DNA of 48,095 bases from assembly GCA_028685815.1 (NCBI GenBank), contig JAQUDG010000005.1, forward strand, positions 1 to 48,095, read 5' to 3'. A program made the translations under genes and the position numbers. Of the stretch, positions 32,391 to 41,347 are shown piece by piece. This DNA is from Desulfuromonas sp. Lineage in GTDB: Bacteria; Desulfobacterota; Desulfuromonadia; Desulfuromonadales; Desulfuromonadaceae. Within the stretch, counting starts at the first letter, position 1; every line of letters begins with the position of its first letter. A model generated the notes under the pieces. That model did no database searches. It saw only the letters and a list, made by a program, of their open reading frames with translations, and was not told the DNA's origin.

Positions 32391-33793
32391 GCTTCACCTC
32401 TGTAGGTTGCCGCTGTGTCTGTTGTAGATTCTTTTGGGAGTTCTGTGCCCAGCAGGCGCTCTAACGCTATATGGGCTTTGTGTGCGGATGCGAGACTGTC
32501 TATGCAGCGATTCTGCATAACAAACAGGCTCTGCTGCGCGTCCAGAACCCTTTGATAGGGGTATTTCCCCGCTTGATAGGCGTACTTAATGCGCTCGAAG
32601 TTTTGTTGTGCCGCTGGGAGTAAATCCGCACGCAGCACTTCTGCTTCACGGCGTGCACTCTGAAACGCGTACCAGCCCTGTTGGAGTAAATTGCGCTGTT
32701 GCAACATAACCGTACGGGCCAGAGCCTCAGCTTCTCCCTTGCGCGCACGAGCCGCAGCTACGCCGTCTTGGTTGCGGTCAAACAGGGGGATTTCAATGGA
32801 GACTCCGGCAATAAGAGCATGGTCATTGCTGACTTCATCCTGTTTTGCCCCGAAGCTCAAAGTCAGGTCCGGTATTCGCCCCGCTTGCTGCAGGCGCAAC
32901 TCTTGAGTCGCGCGCTGCACTTTGGTTCGGGCCAGACTCAGCTCCGGGCTATCTGTGCTATGGGATAGGCTGTGGGGCAGATCGGCCGCCCAATCAGGTT
33001 CCACGGCGTCCACTGATTCGGCTTGGTTCGGAACAGATGGAAGCGTGGCCAAAGCCGCGCCAACAAGGGTAACGTCTGCCGGGTATTGCCCCCACAAGGC
33101 AGCGAGAGAGTTCTGGCTGCTGCGAAGCTGATGTTGCACCTGCTGTACGCGCAGCCGCGCCTCGTCTCGCTGCATTAAAAAAGCAGCCTGCTCCATGGTG
33201 GCGCTTTTGCCGGTAGTGATACGTTCGGTGACCATATTCAGCATGGTGTGGCACAGCTCCAGCTGTTGTTGGGCCATATCCAGACGCTGTTGTGCTGCCA
33301 TTACGTCTACATAGCGCTCTCGCACCAGGGCGCGCAATTCAGCGGTAAAAGCTGTTAGCTGTTGCTGGGTGAGCTGGGCATCGGCTTGGGCCACCGCAAC
33401 GCGGCGTTTTCCTTTGCCGCCAAGTTCTAAACGCTGATGCACAATCAGACTCGTCTCGGCGTTGCTGCTACCGCTGTATGCGCCACTGCCGCCAAAATCT
33501 TCGAGCACGAGCTCCAATTCTGGGTTGGGAAGGCGCCCAGCTTGGCGCACGATGTGGGTGCGCGCCTGGGTTGCGTGGGCAAAGGCATCGAGGCGCGGAT
33601 TATAGTGCAGGGCCAGTTCAAGCGCCTCGGCTTCACTTATGCTTCTCGATACCAGGGGGGTGGGCGTGGACGTGGAGGGCGAAATATTTATCCCCTCAGC
33701 CTTAGTATCTTGCGCACTCCACACCGGGAGGGCACACACACTCAGGCAGATTCCAAGCGCGACACCATAGGTAACTAGAACCTTGGTGGACAT
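32387..33793 (-). CDS. czcC: Outer-membrane efflux channel CzcC (TolC family)
   Basis: 468 residues, signal peptide (~1-27, ending VWSAQ). Two outer-membrane efflux repeats: ISEAEALELALHYNPRLDA, NPELELVLEDFG, then RLELGGKGKRRVAVAQ, and in the second half GRIPDLTLSFGAK with VSIEIPLFDRNQ, both typical of CzcC. Trimeric channel connecting the pump to the outside. First structural gene of czcCBA; the Cys-rich gene lies 95 bp upstream on the same strand. Confidence 0.92.
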   Translation of the reverse strand: MSTKVLVTYGVALGICLSVCALPVWSAQDTKAEGINISPSTSTPTPLVSRSISEAEALELALHYNPRLDAFAHATQARTHIVRQAGRLPNPELELVLEDFGGSGAYSGSSNAETSLIVHQRLELGGKGKRRVAVAQADAQLTQQQLTAFTAELRALVRERYVDVMAAQQRLDMAQQQLELCHTMLNMVTERITTGKSATMEQAAFLMQRDEARLRVQQVQHQLRSSQNSLAALWGQYPADVTLVGAALATLPSVPNQAESVDAVEPDWAADLPHSLSHSTDSPELSLARTKVQRATQELRLQQAGRIPDLTLSFGAKQDEVSNDHALIAGVSIEIPLFDRNQDGVAAARARKGEAEALARTVMLQQRNLLQQGWYAFQSARREAEVLRADLLPAAQQNFERIKYAYQAGKYPYQRVLDAQQSLFVMQNRCIDSLASAHKAHIALERLLGTELPKESTTDTAATYRGEA

Positions 33794-33888
33794 GGTTGAA
33801 TCTCCAGTAGATATGAATATTGAATAGGTGATTTGATCCGGAAGGTTCCGGATACGTTTGCTGGGTTGGTGTGGTGCTGGGGAGGGTA

Positions 33889-34353
33889 TTAAATGAGCAG
33901 AACGGTGGTGCGCTGGACGCGGATGGTACTGCTTATACGCGGAGGTGATTCAGGTAATTGGGTGCGGGCTAAGGTGGCGGTGCTGGCATGCAACCACTGT
34001 AGTTCGTGCCACTGCGGCGTTGGATCTTGCGCAGGCATTTTTTTGAGTTGGTATGTGGATGAGGTGGAGAATTCTGTCTCGAAGGGGATATCGATACAGC
34101 TAGCGCAATTAAGCTCGCAGGCGGAGCCGGTGCAGCAATGGGTAATGCTACTGGTGCTTTTGGATGCAGAAGCTGGGAGGTTGTGAGGATTGTGGGCTGC
34201 GGTGGCAAGGGTGCTGCTGCCTTCTTGCTTAACACACCACACGTAAGCCTGCGCTCCTGGATTGGTGCTGAGCATGAATGCCAGCAGCAACAGGAGTGTG
34301 ATAACAGGGCGGAGGGCTTGCGGAATATTTTGGTGGCTAGAGATTCGACGCAT
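33889..34353 (-). CDS. Cys-rich secreted protein leading the czc operon, possibly metal-binding
   Basis: 154 residues with a signal peptide (LLLLLAFMLSTNPGAQA). The mature part has YVWCVKQEG and a cysteine cluster, HCCTGSACELNCASCIDIPF, then ends RTTVLLI. Small secreted proteins with this WC...CxxC type layout occur before czc/cus genes in other bacteria as far as I recall; none has a firm function. The cysteines could bind metal or sense it (inference). ATG at 34353 has no clear Shine-Dalgarno. Divergent from modF, only 51 bp away, so promoters may overlap. Confidence 0.65.
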   Translation of the reverse strand: MRRISSHQNIPQALRPVITLLLLLAFMLSTNPGAQAYVWCVKQEGSSTLATAAHNPHNLPASASKSTSSITHCCTGSACELNCASCIDIPFETEFSTSSTYQLKKMPAQDPTPQWHELQWLHASTATLARTQLPESPPRISSTIRVQRTTVLLI

Positions 34354-34404
34354 GTGGCATATATAACTGAACTACTAAACAAATAGCAACAGGTGATTTT
34401 GACT

Positions 34405-35874
34405 ATGGACGAAGATACCCTTACACCCGCAAGCATGATTCAGATCGAAAATGGCCAGCTGCCGTGGCTACGAGTGGATAGCTTCGAAGCGCGCAGTGGT
34501 GAAGTCTGGTGCGTATTTGGTGCCAACCGCTCCGGTATCGACATCTTTTTTCGTCTCCTGAGTGAGGAACTGACGGACTTCAGGGCGGAGCACTTTTACC
34601 TTACTCCAAATAAGGCGGTGCTGTCTTTCAGTAGACAGCAGCAGATTTTTGAAGCGGAACTAAAAAAGGACGACAGCGATTTTCTGGAGCGCATTGATCC
34701 GGGGACCCCGGCGCGCGCATTTCTCCCACCTGGGGGAATTGACGCTGCCCTTATCGAGGCCTTCGGGCTGAGCTCTAGCCTAGAGCAGGGGTATCGCGAG
34801 TTGAGCACAGGCCAGGCACGGAAGCTCCTGCTGCTGGCCGAATGTGCTCGTGTGCCTGCATGCCTGCTTATCGAAGCGCCGTACGCGGGGCTGGATCAAC
34901 GTGCACGTACTGAGCTTGATGCAGCGCTGCTCCATCTGCAGCGTCAGGGTAGTTGTGTGCTTTTGTTTGTGACCAACAGCGCAGACATTCCCTCTTGGGC
35001 GACCCATCTGGCGCTTATCCGCTCTGGGGAACTGGTTTGGCAAGGGACACAGCAGAAATTTGGGCAGGAATTTCCACCCGAATTACTCCAAACCCTGCAG
35101 CATCAGAGCCCGGATTTCAGACCAGAGCCGACGCAGGCATGGATGCAACCGCTTCGGCAAAAAAACCGAACCTTTGCACCCTCCTCGCCCGACTTACAGA
35201 CTCCACTGGTAGAGCTGCGCCAGGGGTTCGCCTCGTATCGGGGGCGCAGAGTGTTCTCTGGCCTCGATTTAACCTTGCGCCGGGGGGAGCATTTGCTGGT
35301 TACTGGAGCCAATGGCAGTGGTAAGTCTACCTTGTTGCAGCTGATAAGTGGCGACCATCCGGCCTGTTATGAGAATGAGCTGTATCTGTTTGGCACCAAG
35401 CGTGGCAGCGGTGAATCCATCTGGGATATCAAGCGTAACATGGGGATAGTCAGCGCAGATCTGCAGCGCAACTATCATATTGGCGGCGATGTGCTGAGCT
35501 GTGTGGTGTCGGGTTTTTTCGACTCCATCGGTGTATATCAGAAGCCCGATCATGCACAGGTGCAACAGGCGCGCAGATGGTTGGCGTGGATTGGGCTTGA
35601 TCAGCAGCGCGCGCAGCCATTTAAAGGCTTGAGTTTTGCCGATCAGCGTTTGGTGTTGATAGCACGTGCGCTGATAAAAGCCCCACCCCTACTTATTCTG
35701 GATGAGCCCACCCAAGGGCTGGATGAGTCCAACCGCACCGCCGTGCTCGATTTTATTGAAAGCGTAGCTGCAAGGGGGATAACCACCATTGTGTATGTCA
35801 GCCATCGCCGCGACGAGCAGCGTTCTTTTTTCGTCCAGCATCTGGATATGGATCAATTTGCGGTAGAGGGCTGA
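34405..35874 (+). CDS. modF: ModF/PhrA-like double ABC ATPase, with degenerate first half
   Basis: 489 residues, two ATPase domains on one chain and no membrane part, as in E. coli ModF (490). The second half matches ModF strongly (TGANGSGKSTLLQLISGDHP, LFGTKRGSGESIWDIKRNMG, VSGFFDSIGVYQ, LLILDEPTQGLD). The first half has lost catalysis: Walker A reads GANRSGIDIF without Lys, and Walker B reads LLIEAPYAGLD. The second signature is altered too (LSFADQRL). Start: ATG at 34405 with AGGTGA 8 bases upstream, preferred over GTG at 34393. ModF is linked to molybdate genes in enterics, but none is near here; function unknown. Confidence 0.85.
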   Translation: MDEDTLTPASMIQIENGQLPWLRVDSFEARSGEVWCVFGANRSGIDIFFRLLSEELTDFRAEHFYLTPNKAVLSFSRQQQIFEAELKKDDSDFLERIDPGTPARAFLPPGGIDAALIEAFGLSSSLEQGYRELSTGQARKLLLLAECARVPACLLIEAPYAGLDQRARTELDAALLHLQRQGSCVLLFVTNSADIPSWATHLALIRSGELVWQGTQQKFGQEFPPELLQTLQHQSPDFRPEPTQAWMQPLRQKNRTFAPSSPDLQTPLVELRQGFASYRGRRVFSGLDLTLRRGEHLLVTGANGSGKSTLLQLISGDHPACYENELYLFGTKRGSGESIWDIKRNMGIVSADLQRNYHIGGDVLSCVVSGFFDSIGVYQKPDHAQVQQARRWLAWIGLDQQRAQPFKGLSFADQRLVLIARALIKAPPLLILDEPTQGLDESNRTAVLDFIESVAARGITTIVYVSHRRDEQRSFFVQHLDMDQFAVEG

Positions 35875-35916
35875 AAATCTGGATACAAGTCTGTACCACA
35901 TACCAGAATCGACACA

Positions 35917-35948
35917 AAAATACCCGCCTGGGCTCAGACGGGTATTTT
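35917..35948. terminator. Bidirectional intrinsic terminator
   Basis: AAAATACCCG pairs with CGGGTATTTT over a 12-base loop, giving A and T runs on both sides. Shared by modF (+) and microprotein 4 (-). Confidence 0.85.
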
Positions 35949-36003
35949 GCAGGTTTCAATATTTAAGGGAGCGATCCACTTTACTGGAAGCAATATTTGT
36001 ATA

Positions 36004-36234
36004 TTAGGCTTTGTCGCTTACCTTGTCGCTGGCGGTTACCCCTTTGACGATGCCGAACATTACCAATACTGCAGGTACCAGTTGAGCCATTACGATCAGA
36101 GCACAGAAGCCGAGGAAGGCCCACACCAAGATGCCGCTGTGGTCGGTGCGGCCCGCAGTTGAGGCGGCAACAGCAGGGATGGTGGCGCTTAAGGTGATCA
36201 GGGTTGCGAGTACGGTTTTAGTGAGTGCTTTCAT
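36004..36234 (-). CDS. Membrane microprotein 4 (GRTDHSGILVWAFLG family)
   Basis: 76 residues, the fourth member of the family at 15679-16527, 20 kb away and alone. Signal peptide (ending PAVAA), STAGRTDHSGILVWAFLG, helix FCALIVMAQLVPAVLVMF, tail GIVKGVTASDKVSDKA. It is closest to microprotein 2, including the signal peptide (MKxLTKxVLATL). SD CAGGAGG. It has its own -24/-12 promoter and a terminator, so it is a single-gene unit. Confidence 0.87.
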   Translation of the reverse strand: MKALTKTVLATLITLSATIPAVAASTAGRTDHSGILVWAFLGFCALIVMAQLVPAVLVMFGIVKGVTASDKVSDKA

Positions 36235-36329
36235 GGTGTCCTCCTGAGATTATGGTTGTTAGCCAGTCTGGCTGATATTCTTGGGTTGTTGTTTGTTGCA
36301 TTTGCATTGTGTTCTTGCTTGTATGTTAA

Positions 36330-36346
36330 TGCTATTAGTGTGCCAA
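36330..36346 (-). promoter_or_regulatory. Sigma-54 promoter of microprotein 4
   Basis: Read on the minus strand: TTGGCACACTAATAGCA, with GG and GC 10 bases apart. It has the same TTGGCAC start and TAGCA end as the promoter at 15556. Predicted mRNA start ~36318, about 85 bases before the ATG. Confidence 0.7.
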
Positions 36347-36822
36347 AGACCGAATGTAGTATGGCACGTAACGCTCAATTATGTGTAAGTTGCTAATGTT
36401 GTTGTTGTTTTATATTCGCTTTCGCCTTCGTAATGTCAGTAGAGTTTAGACTAGAGGGGGAAAGCTCGCCGCCAACAAGTAAACGGTATATAAAAACTAT
36501 ACGTTCAGGCAAGTCGGTTAACACCGGTAGTATGAACACGTAACAGCATAACTTGCTGTTTTTGCTATATATATAACCCATCTCTTGCCCTAGTGCAGTG
36601 GAGTATACAAGATTGTATATCCGCAAAGGGAGTGCATATTTAAAATATTCAGATCTTCTATGCAGAAAATTTAAACCGATGGTTTTTGAGCTGACTTGGA
36701 TTTTATCTTTGCTTAAGGTATACATAGCCTTCAATAAGTTTGGTACTCAAGAGTGGCTTTAACTCCTTGAACATATATTGTGCAGTCACTCCTCCTTTTT
36801 GGCGGCAACATTTGGGTAAATT
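36347..36822. other. AT-rich gene-free region before the LPS locus
   Basis: About 475 bases. The only sizeable frame (36393-36734, minus, 113 codons) has no ribosome binding site and a composition like translated AT-rich DNA. It probably holds upstream activator sites for the sigma-54 promoter and the promoter of the InaA-type kinase. Confidence 0.4.
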
Positions 36823-37599
36823 ATGAAAATATTCGAAGTTTTCCTCGACCCTCACTGGCAAAAACTACTCCAGAAAAATCAACTTGCCGACTTTTCCTCC
36901 ATCTGGGACTTAAAGGCCGAATGGTTTGAAGAGCCGAATATCCGCCGAGGCGGATGGAGCGGGGTGGTAAAACAGATACTCCAGAGCCCGGATGGGCCAA
37001 TCGAGATTTTTATTAAGCGCCAGGAAGGGCACATATCGCGGACTTTTTTGCACCCGATCACAGGGCTCTCGACCTTAAGGAAAGAGTACGCCAGTATCAG
37101 ACGCTTGCAGCGCTGTGGCGTCCCCACTCTGGAGACTCTTTATTTTGCCCATACGGGCAATAAAGCAGGCAAGAAGGCGGTTCTTATCACCCTTGGTTTA
37201 AGCGAGCACGTTAGTCTGGAAGAAATTGACCGGGCAACACTTTCACCTGTGGCCAAAAAAACTTTGCTTACGGCCATGGCAACGGCGGTGCGCACCATGC
37301 ACAAGCACAAGCTGAAACACAATTGTCTGTATCCAAAACATATCTTTGTGAAGCAAACGACTTCCACTTGGGATGTACGGATTATTGATCTGGAAAAAAT
37401 GAAGCGCAGCCTTTCGCAGCACGGTGCTATGCTCAAGGATCTGACTACCCTAGTTCGCCATGCTGGTGCGGATTGGAGCACAAGAGATCTGCTGTATTTT
37501 TTACGGGCCTATTGTGACGACAGTGTCTTGTCGGGCGGGACTAAAAAACTCTGGCATGACATAGCGGCAGAAGTTCGGCGTAAAAAAAGTAGATATTAG
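36823..37599 (+). CDS. InaA/WaaP-type lipopolysaccharide core kinase
   Basis: 258 residues of the eukaryotic-like kinase clan used for LPS core sugars. Visible: glycine-rich start NIRRGGWSGVVKQ, nucleotide Lys in IEIFIKRQEGH, HPITGLSTLRKEYASI with the Glu partner, the catalytic region LKHNCLYPKHIFV (HxxLYPxHI is the InaA variant of HxD) and the metal Asp in VRIIDLEKMKR. Expected to phosphorylate heptose or another core sugar on the cytosolic side. Weak ribosome binding site (GGGTAAATT). Followed by waaG on the same strand. Confidence 0.85.
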   Translation: MKIFEVFLDPHWQKLLQKNQLADFSSIWDLKAEWFEEPNIRRGGWSGVVKQILQSPDGPIEIFIKRQEGHISRTFLHPITGLSTLRKEYASIRRLQRCGVPTLETLYFAHTGNKAGKKAVLITLGLSEHVSLEEIDRATLSPVAKKTLLTAMATAVRTMHKHKLKHNCLYPKHIFVKQTTSTWDVRIIDLEKMKRSLSQHGAMLKDLTTLVRHAGADWSTRDLLYFLRAYCDDSVLSGGTKKLWHDIAAEVRRKKSRY

Positions 37600-37665
37600 C
37601 CCTTTTAGCTGCAACTACTCCTTCTTGCTGTATCCCGATGTTCCCCAACGAGAAATTTAGCTACG

Positions 37666-38805
37666 ATGAAACTAGCCTTTGCTCTGTTCAAGTATTTCCC
37701 CTATGGGGGGTTGCAGCGCGACTGTATCAAGATTGCGCAGGAGTGTGTGGCTCGCGGCCATAGTGTGGATATCTTTGCACTTGAGACCAGTGGTGAGATT
37801 CCGCAACCTCTTACGGTTACCTGTGTAGATGTCCGAGCACGCGTTAACTACAGACGTTATGCGCAGTTCGCCATCAAGGTTAAAGAGTTGGTAAGCAAGG
37901 GGGATTATGCTGCCCTGGTGGGGTTCAATAAAATGCCGGGGCTTGATTTTTACTACGCGGCCGATCCCTGTTTTGCGGCCAAAGCTCAGGAGCGCTCGTG
38001 CGTGTATAATATGCTGCCACGCACGCGCAGTTTTCTTGCCGCCGAAAAAAGCGTCTTTGCTCCGCAGGTAGATACGCAGATTCTCCTTATCTCTCCAATC
38101 GAGCAGGAAATCTTTACCCAAATTTATCACACCCAACCAGAGCGGATGCACTTGTTGCCCCCCGGAATCCAGCGCGACCGTACCGCCCCGCCTGATTACA
38201 TACAGCGGCGTCAGCTTAAGCGCGCTGAGCTGGGCTTAAACGATACCCACAAAATGCTTCTTATGGTGGGTTCTGGCTTCAAAACCAAGGGGGCAGATCG
38301 AAGCCTGATCGCCTTGGCTAGCCTGCCTGATGCGGTGCGAGATATTACCCGTATATATATTGTGGGACAAGATAACCCGCGTCCTTTTATGCGGAAGGCT
38401 AAAGAGTTGAAGGTTGCGGAGCAGGTGGTTTTTCTCGGGGGACGGGATGATATCCCCGACTTGCTGTTTGCGGCGGATGTGCTGCTACATCCGGCATATC
38501 GAGAAAATACCGGCACCGTGTTGTTGGAGAGTATCGCGGCGCAGTTGCCCATCCTTTGTACAGAAGCATGTGGCTACGCTTTCCATATCCGCAGTGCAAA
38601 AAGTGGGTGTGTGCTCAATTCCCCTTTTGCCCAGCAAGAAATGGATGCGGCACTTCTGGCACTACTTACCACTGCGGATATTGAGGCATTGAAGAAAAAT
38701 GCACGGGAATATCTAGTCCGAAATGATCTGTTCAGTATGCCGGAGAAGGCTGTGGATATTATTGAACAGTTTCGTCCCCGTAGGCGTAAAAATTCTGTTG
38801 AATGA
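37666..38805 (+). CDS. waaG: LPS core glucosyltransferase WaaG
   Basis: 379 residues, GT4 family, GT-B fold. Close to E. coli WaaG along the whole length: start MKLAFALFKYFPYGGLQRD, GFNKMPGLDFYYAAD, LLPPGIQRDR, FKTKGADRSLIALASLP, IVGQDNP, LLHPAYRENTGTVLLESI, CGYA, LFSMPEKAVDII. WaaG adds the first hexose to heptose II of the inner core from UDP-glucose at the inner membrane. One notable change is the acceptor/donor loop HPAYRENTG where E. coli has HPAYQEAAG. It fixes this region as LPS core synthesis. Confidence 0.95.
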   Translation: MKLAFALFKYFPYGGLQRDCIKIAQECVARGHSVDIFALETSGEIPQPLTVTCVDVRARVNYRRYAQFAIKVKELVSKGDYAALVGFNKMPGLDFYYAADPCFAAKAQERSCVYNMLPRTRSFLAAEKSVFAPQVDTQILLISPIEQEIFTQIYHTQPERMHLLPPGIQRDRTAPPDYIQRRQLKRAELGLNDTHKMLLMVGSGFKTKGADRSLIALASLPDAVRDITRIYIVGQDNPRPFMRKAKELKVAEQVVFLGGRDDIPDLLFAADVLLHPAYRENTGTVLLESIAAQLPILCTEACGYAFHIRSAKSGCVLNSPFAQQEMDAALLALLTTADIEALKKNAREYLVRNDLFSMPEKAVDIIEQFRPRRRKNSVE

Positions 38806-38872
38806 CCACCATAAATAGATATTTTTTACTTTGAAAAGAGATCCACCCAAGGGTGTGAAACAAGCGAAATAG

Positions 38873-40456
38873 ATGGATGATTTGATGGCGTTTAGTCGTA
38901 AGTACTGGGTCTACCTAGCAATATTTTTGTTGTCCCTGGCCATGAAGCTAATGTTGCTATCTGCTGCTTCTGTAGTCAACCGCGATGCCATGGTCTATAT
39001 CGCTGCTGCGCAGAAGTTCTCCTGCGGTATGTTTGCAGAAGGGATTCAACACTATCCCATGCCACTCTATCCCCTCCTGCTCGCGGCGCTACACCTGGTT
39101 GTCCCTGACTGGATTTTAGCGGGACGCTTGCTCAGTCTGATCCCTTTATTATTGTGTTTAGTGCCGGTATATTTTCTTACCTTACGCCTATTTGACCAAG
39201 ATAGCGCCAGAGCGGCAATTTTGTTGTTTGCAGTCTTGCCGGTGTTTAATACCCCTGTAACTGGAGTGGTGCGAGATCCGCTTTTTTTGCTGTGTGCGCT
39301 GGGAACCTTGGCGGCGGTTGCCCAGTACAATTACCGCTCCACGTTTAAAGCGCTGGCCGGTGCTGTAATTCTGGCGGTGTTGGCGACTTTGATGCGGATA
39401 GAGGGGGTGCTGTTGCTGGCGCTGGTGCCGGCCTTATATGTGTGGGAAAAACGCAAAAATTTCAGTACGCGCTACCTCTTCCAGGCGCTGGGGGCGCTGC
39501 TGGGCGCGCTGTTGATCCTTGCCCTCACTGTTTGGGGGTTCTCCATCTTTGGTATTGCCAGCCAGTCGCGCCTGCCAGAAGCATTTGAGTGGTTTAAGGG
39601 GTTGATAACCCTCGATATTCTGTCCAACTATCACGCCCTGATGGCTGAGTTGAAACAATTCCAGCAACAATTGCCTGCTGCAGATTTGCGCAATAATATC
39701 CTGGAATCGGCACGTCACTATGCGCCGATTATTTATGCTTTGGGGCTGACTGAAATTCTTATTAAAGAGGTGTTTCCTACCTCTTTGTTGGCTTTGTGGG
39801 GCTTACGCTTTTACTCCGAAGGGGAACAAAATATTTCTGCCCTAAGCCCATCCAGAGCGATTATTGTCTGGCCCTGGATTATGTTCGTTGCGCTTAATCT
39901 TTTGTTTTGCATGGTGCATAATTTCACCACCACCCGTTATATGCGGGTACCGATAGCGCTGTCACTTCCATTTGTTGCCCGAGGAATAAGTCTTTGGTGG
40001 CGTAAGCTACAACCTCGCAAGGGGTTGGCGTGGATACTCATGGGTGTCTTTTTTATCACTCCAGCACTTAAAACCATGGGGTATGCGAGCAAAAAAACGG
40101 AGGACCACTGTATTCGTGTCGCTGGAGAATGGGTGCAGCAACATGACCCGCATAAACAGCTTAGACTTCTGTTTAGTGATCGAAGGCTTATGGTGTATGC
40201 AGATAGAGTAGATGCATATTATTCCGCTGACCATGCAGACTGTTTCGCGCCACAGAGTGATTGTATTCAGACTATCGATATGGCGCTAATACTGCGCAAG
40301 CAGACACAAACGCTGGAATACCCCGTAGGCTTTGCCGAACTGGCACGTTTTGAGAGTGGGGATGAAGTGGTGGTGGTTTGGGGAAAATTAGGGACGGATA
40401 CTTCTGTCCCGACGATGGAAGAAGCTCACCGTGACGCCCCAGCAGGTAATGAGTAG
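38873..40456 (+). CDS. Polytopic GT39/ArnT-like glycosyltransferase
   Basis: 527 residues, about 10-12 membrane helices in the first ~420 and a soluble C-terminus. The first outer loop carries NRDAMVYIAAAQKF, placing an Asp-containing motif where GT39/GT83 enzymes have their catalytic acid; then MPLYPLLLAALHLVV and VVRDPLFLL. Such enzymes use polyprenyl-phosphate sugars on the periplasmic side, for example to decorate lipid A or core. Donor and acceptor unknown. Third gene after the kinase and waaG. Its stop is one base from the stop of the convergent DUF6625 gene (TAG-A-CTA). Confidence 0.8.
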   Translation: MDDLMAFSRKYWVYLAIFLLSLAMKLMLLSAASVVNRDAMVYIAAAQKFSCGMFAEGIQHYPMPLYPLLLAALHLVVPDWILAGRLLSLIPLLLCLVPVYFLTLRLFDQDSARAAILLFAVLPVFNTPVTGVVRDPLFLLCALGTLAAVAQYNYRSTFKALAGAVILAVLATLMRIEGVLLLALVPALYVWEKRKNFSTRYLFQALGALLGALLILALTVWGFSIFGIASQSRLPEAFEWFKGLITLDILSNYHALMAELKQFQQQLPAADLRNNILESARHYAPIIYALGLTEILIKEVFPTSLLALWGLRFYSEGEQNISALSPSRAIIVWPWIMFVALNLLFCMVHNFTTTRYMRVPIALSLPFVARGISLWWRKLQPRKGLAWILMGVFFITPALKTMGYASKKTEDHCIRVAGEWVQQHDPHKQLRLLFSDRRLMVYADRVDAYYSADHADCFAPQSDCIQTIDMALILRKQTQTLEYPVGFAELARFESGDEVVVVWGKLGTDTSVPTMEEAHRDAPAGNE

Positions 40457-40457
40457 A

Positions 40458-41342
40458 CTACTCCCGCTGAAAACCCTGTTGGTTCATTTTAAAGTTTTTA
40501 ACATTTGCATCTACGGCAAAAGTTTGCGCGTTCCCTGGTTTCAAAAACCCGCTTTCATCCCTGTAGTCGGTCTTCCAGAAATACTGCTTCCAGTATAAAA
40601 AATGAAAATACATGAAGGTGTTTTTGCTGTTGTTGTTCGTCAACGTACCGTTATTCCAGTACCATTCCGAAGGGAAGATTCTGCTCCCGTCTTCCCAATC
40701 AATTCGACAATCAGGGGTAGAGTGACGTTCGATGAAGGACGATTTAACCCCTAATCGGTTATATCCAGGGATATATTTTCTTACCCACGTAGGAAAATTC
40801 TTATAGCGGATAAAAAGTTTGCTGAATGCTTTTTCATCAAAGCGCTGATTTGTTTCGTCGCTTATTATATCCTCCCAGTTATCCACGCACCTAAAGGCTT
40901 CTCGAAGTTTCGGTAGGTTACGAAAAAGGGCCAAATGCCCTGAAATGCGTGTTGTATGGCAGGAGATAACATCGTACTCCAGCAATTTGGGGGTAAAAAA
41001 ATCACGCAGGTTGCCAAAAATCACATCCACATCGCAGAAACCCCAAAAATCATAGTCCTGCAACTCATCTTGGTGCAGAAAACCATACATAGGTTTTAAA
41101 TCACATAATTTGTACGGGTGTGCAGGGGCAAACTTGACATCAAGTTTTTGACTGACGGAGCTGGAATAATCGGCAAATGAAATTTCTTGATACTCAATGT
41201 TCGCAGGTAAATGTTCAGGGGGCGGGTTGTTGCTAATCAACAGCCATTGAATGGAAGGATTGTGGCGACACGAAAGTAAGAAAAAATCAAACCAGAACGG
41301 CCATTGGCCAAAATATGGTACAATCAGCATTATTTTCTTCAT
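40458..41342 (-). CDS. DUF6625 family protein, probable glycosyltransferase
   Basis: 294 residues, soluble. Pattern: MLIVPYFGQWPFWFDFFLLSC at the start, IQWLLISNN, KLCDLKPMYGFL, and a DxD-like motif in FWGFCDVDVIFGNLRDF, then HLALFRN. These features suggest a GT-A type transferase acting on surface glycans. DUF6625 is assigned from memory of the N-terminal pattern. It follows the GT4 gene by 5 bases, so it is the distal gene of the minus-strand core operon. Confidence 0.75.
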   Translation of the reverse strand: MKKIMLIVPYFGQWPFWFDFFLLSCRHNPSIQWLLISNNPPPEHLPANIEYQEISFADYSSSVSQKLDVKFAPAHPYKLCDLKPMYGFLHQDELQDYDFWGFCDVDVIFGNLRDFFTPKLLEYDVISCHTTRISGHLALFRNLPKLREAFRCVDNWEDIISDETNQRFDEKAFSKLFIRYKNFPTWVRKYIPGYNRLGVKSSFIERHSTPDCRIDWEDGSRIFPSEWYWNNGTLTNNNSKNTFMYFHFLYWKQYFWKTDYRDESGFLKPGNAQTFAVDANVKNFKMNQQGFQRE

Positions 41343-41347
41343 TTAGC

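Noticed and set aside
33969-34436. 155-codon alternative frame over the Cys-rich leader gene
   Set aside because: It lacks a signal peptide with normal composition, overlaps the start of modF and has no conserved features.
36393-36734. 113-codon minus-strand frame in the AT-rich gap before the LPS locus
   Set aside because: No ribosome binding site, no recognisable domain, composition of translated AT-rich DNA. It cannot be excluded fully.
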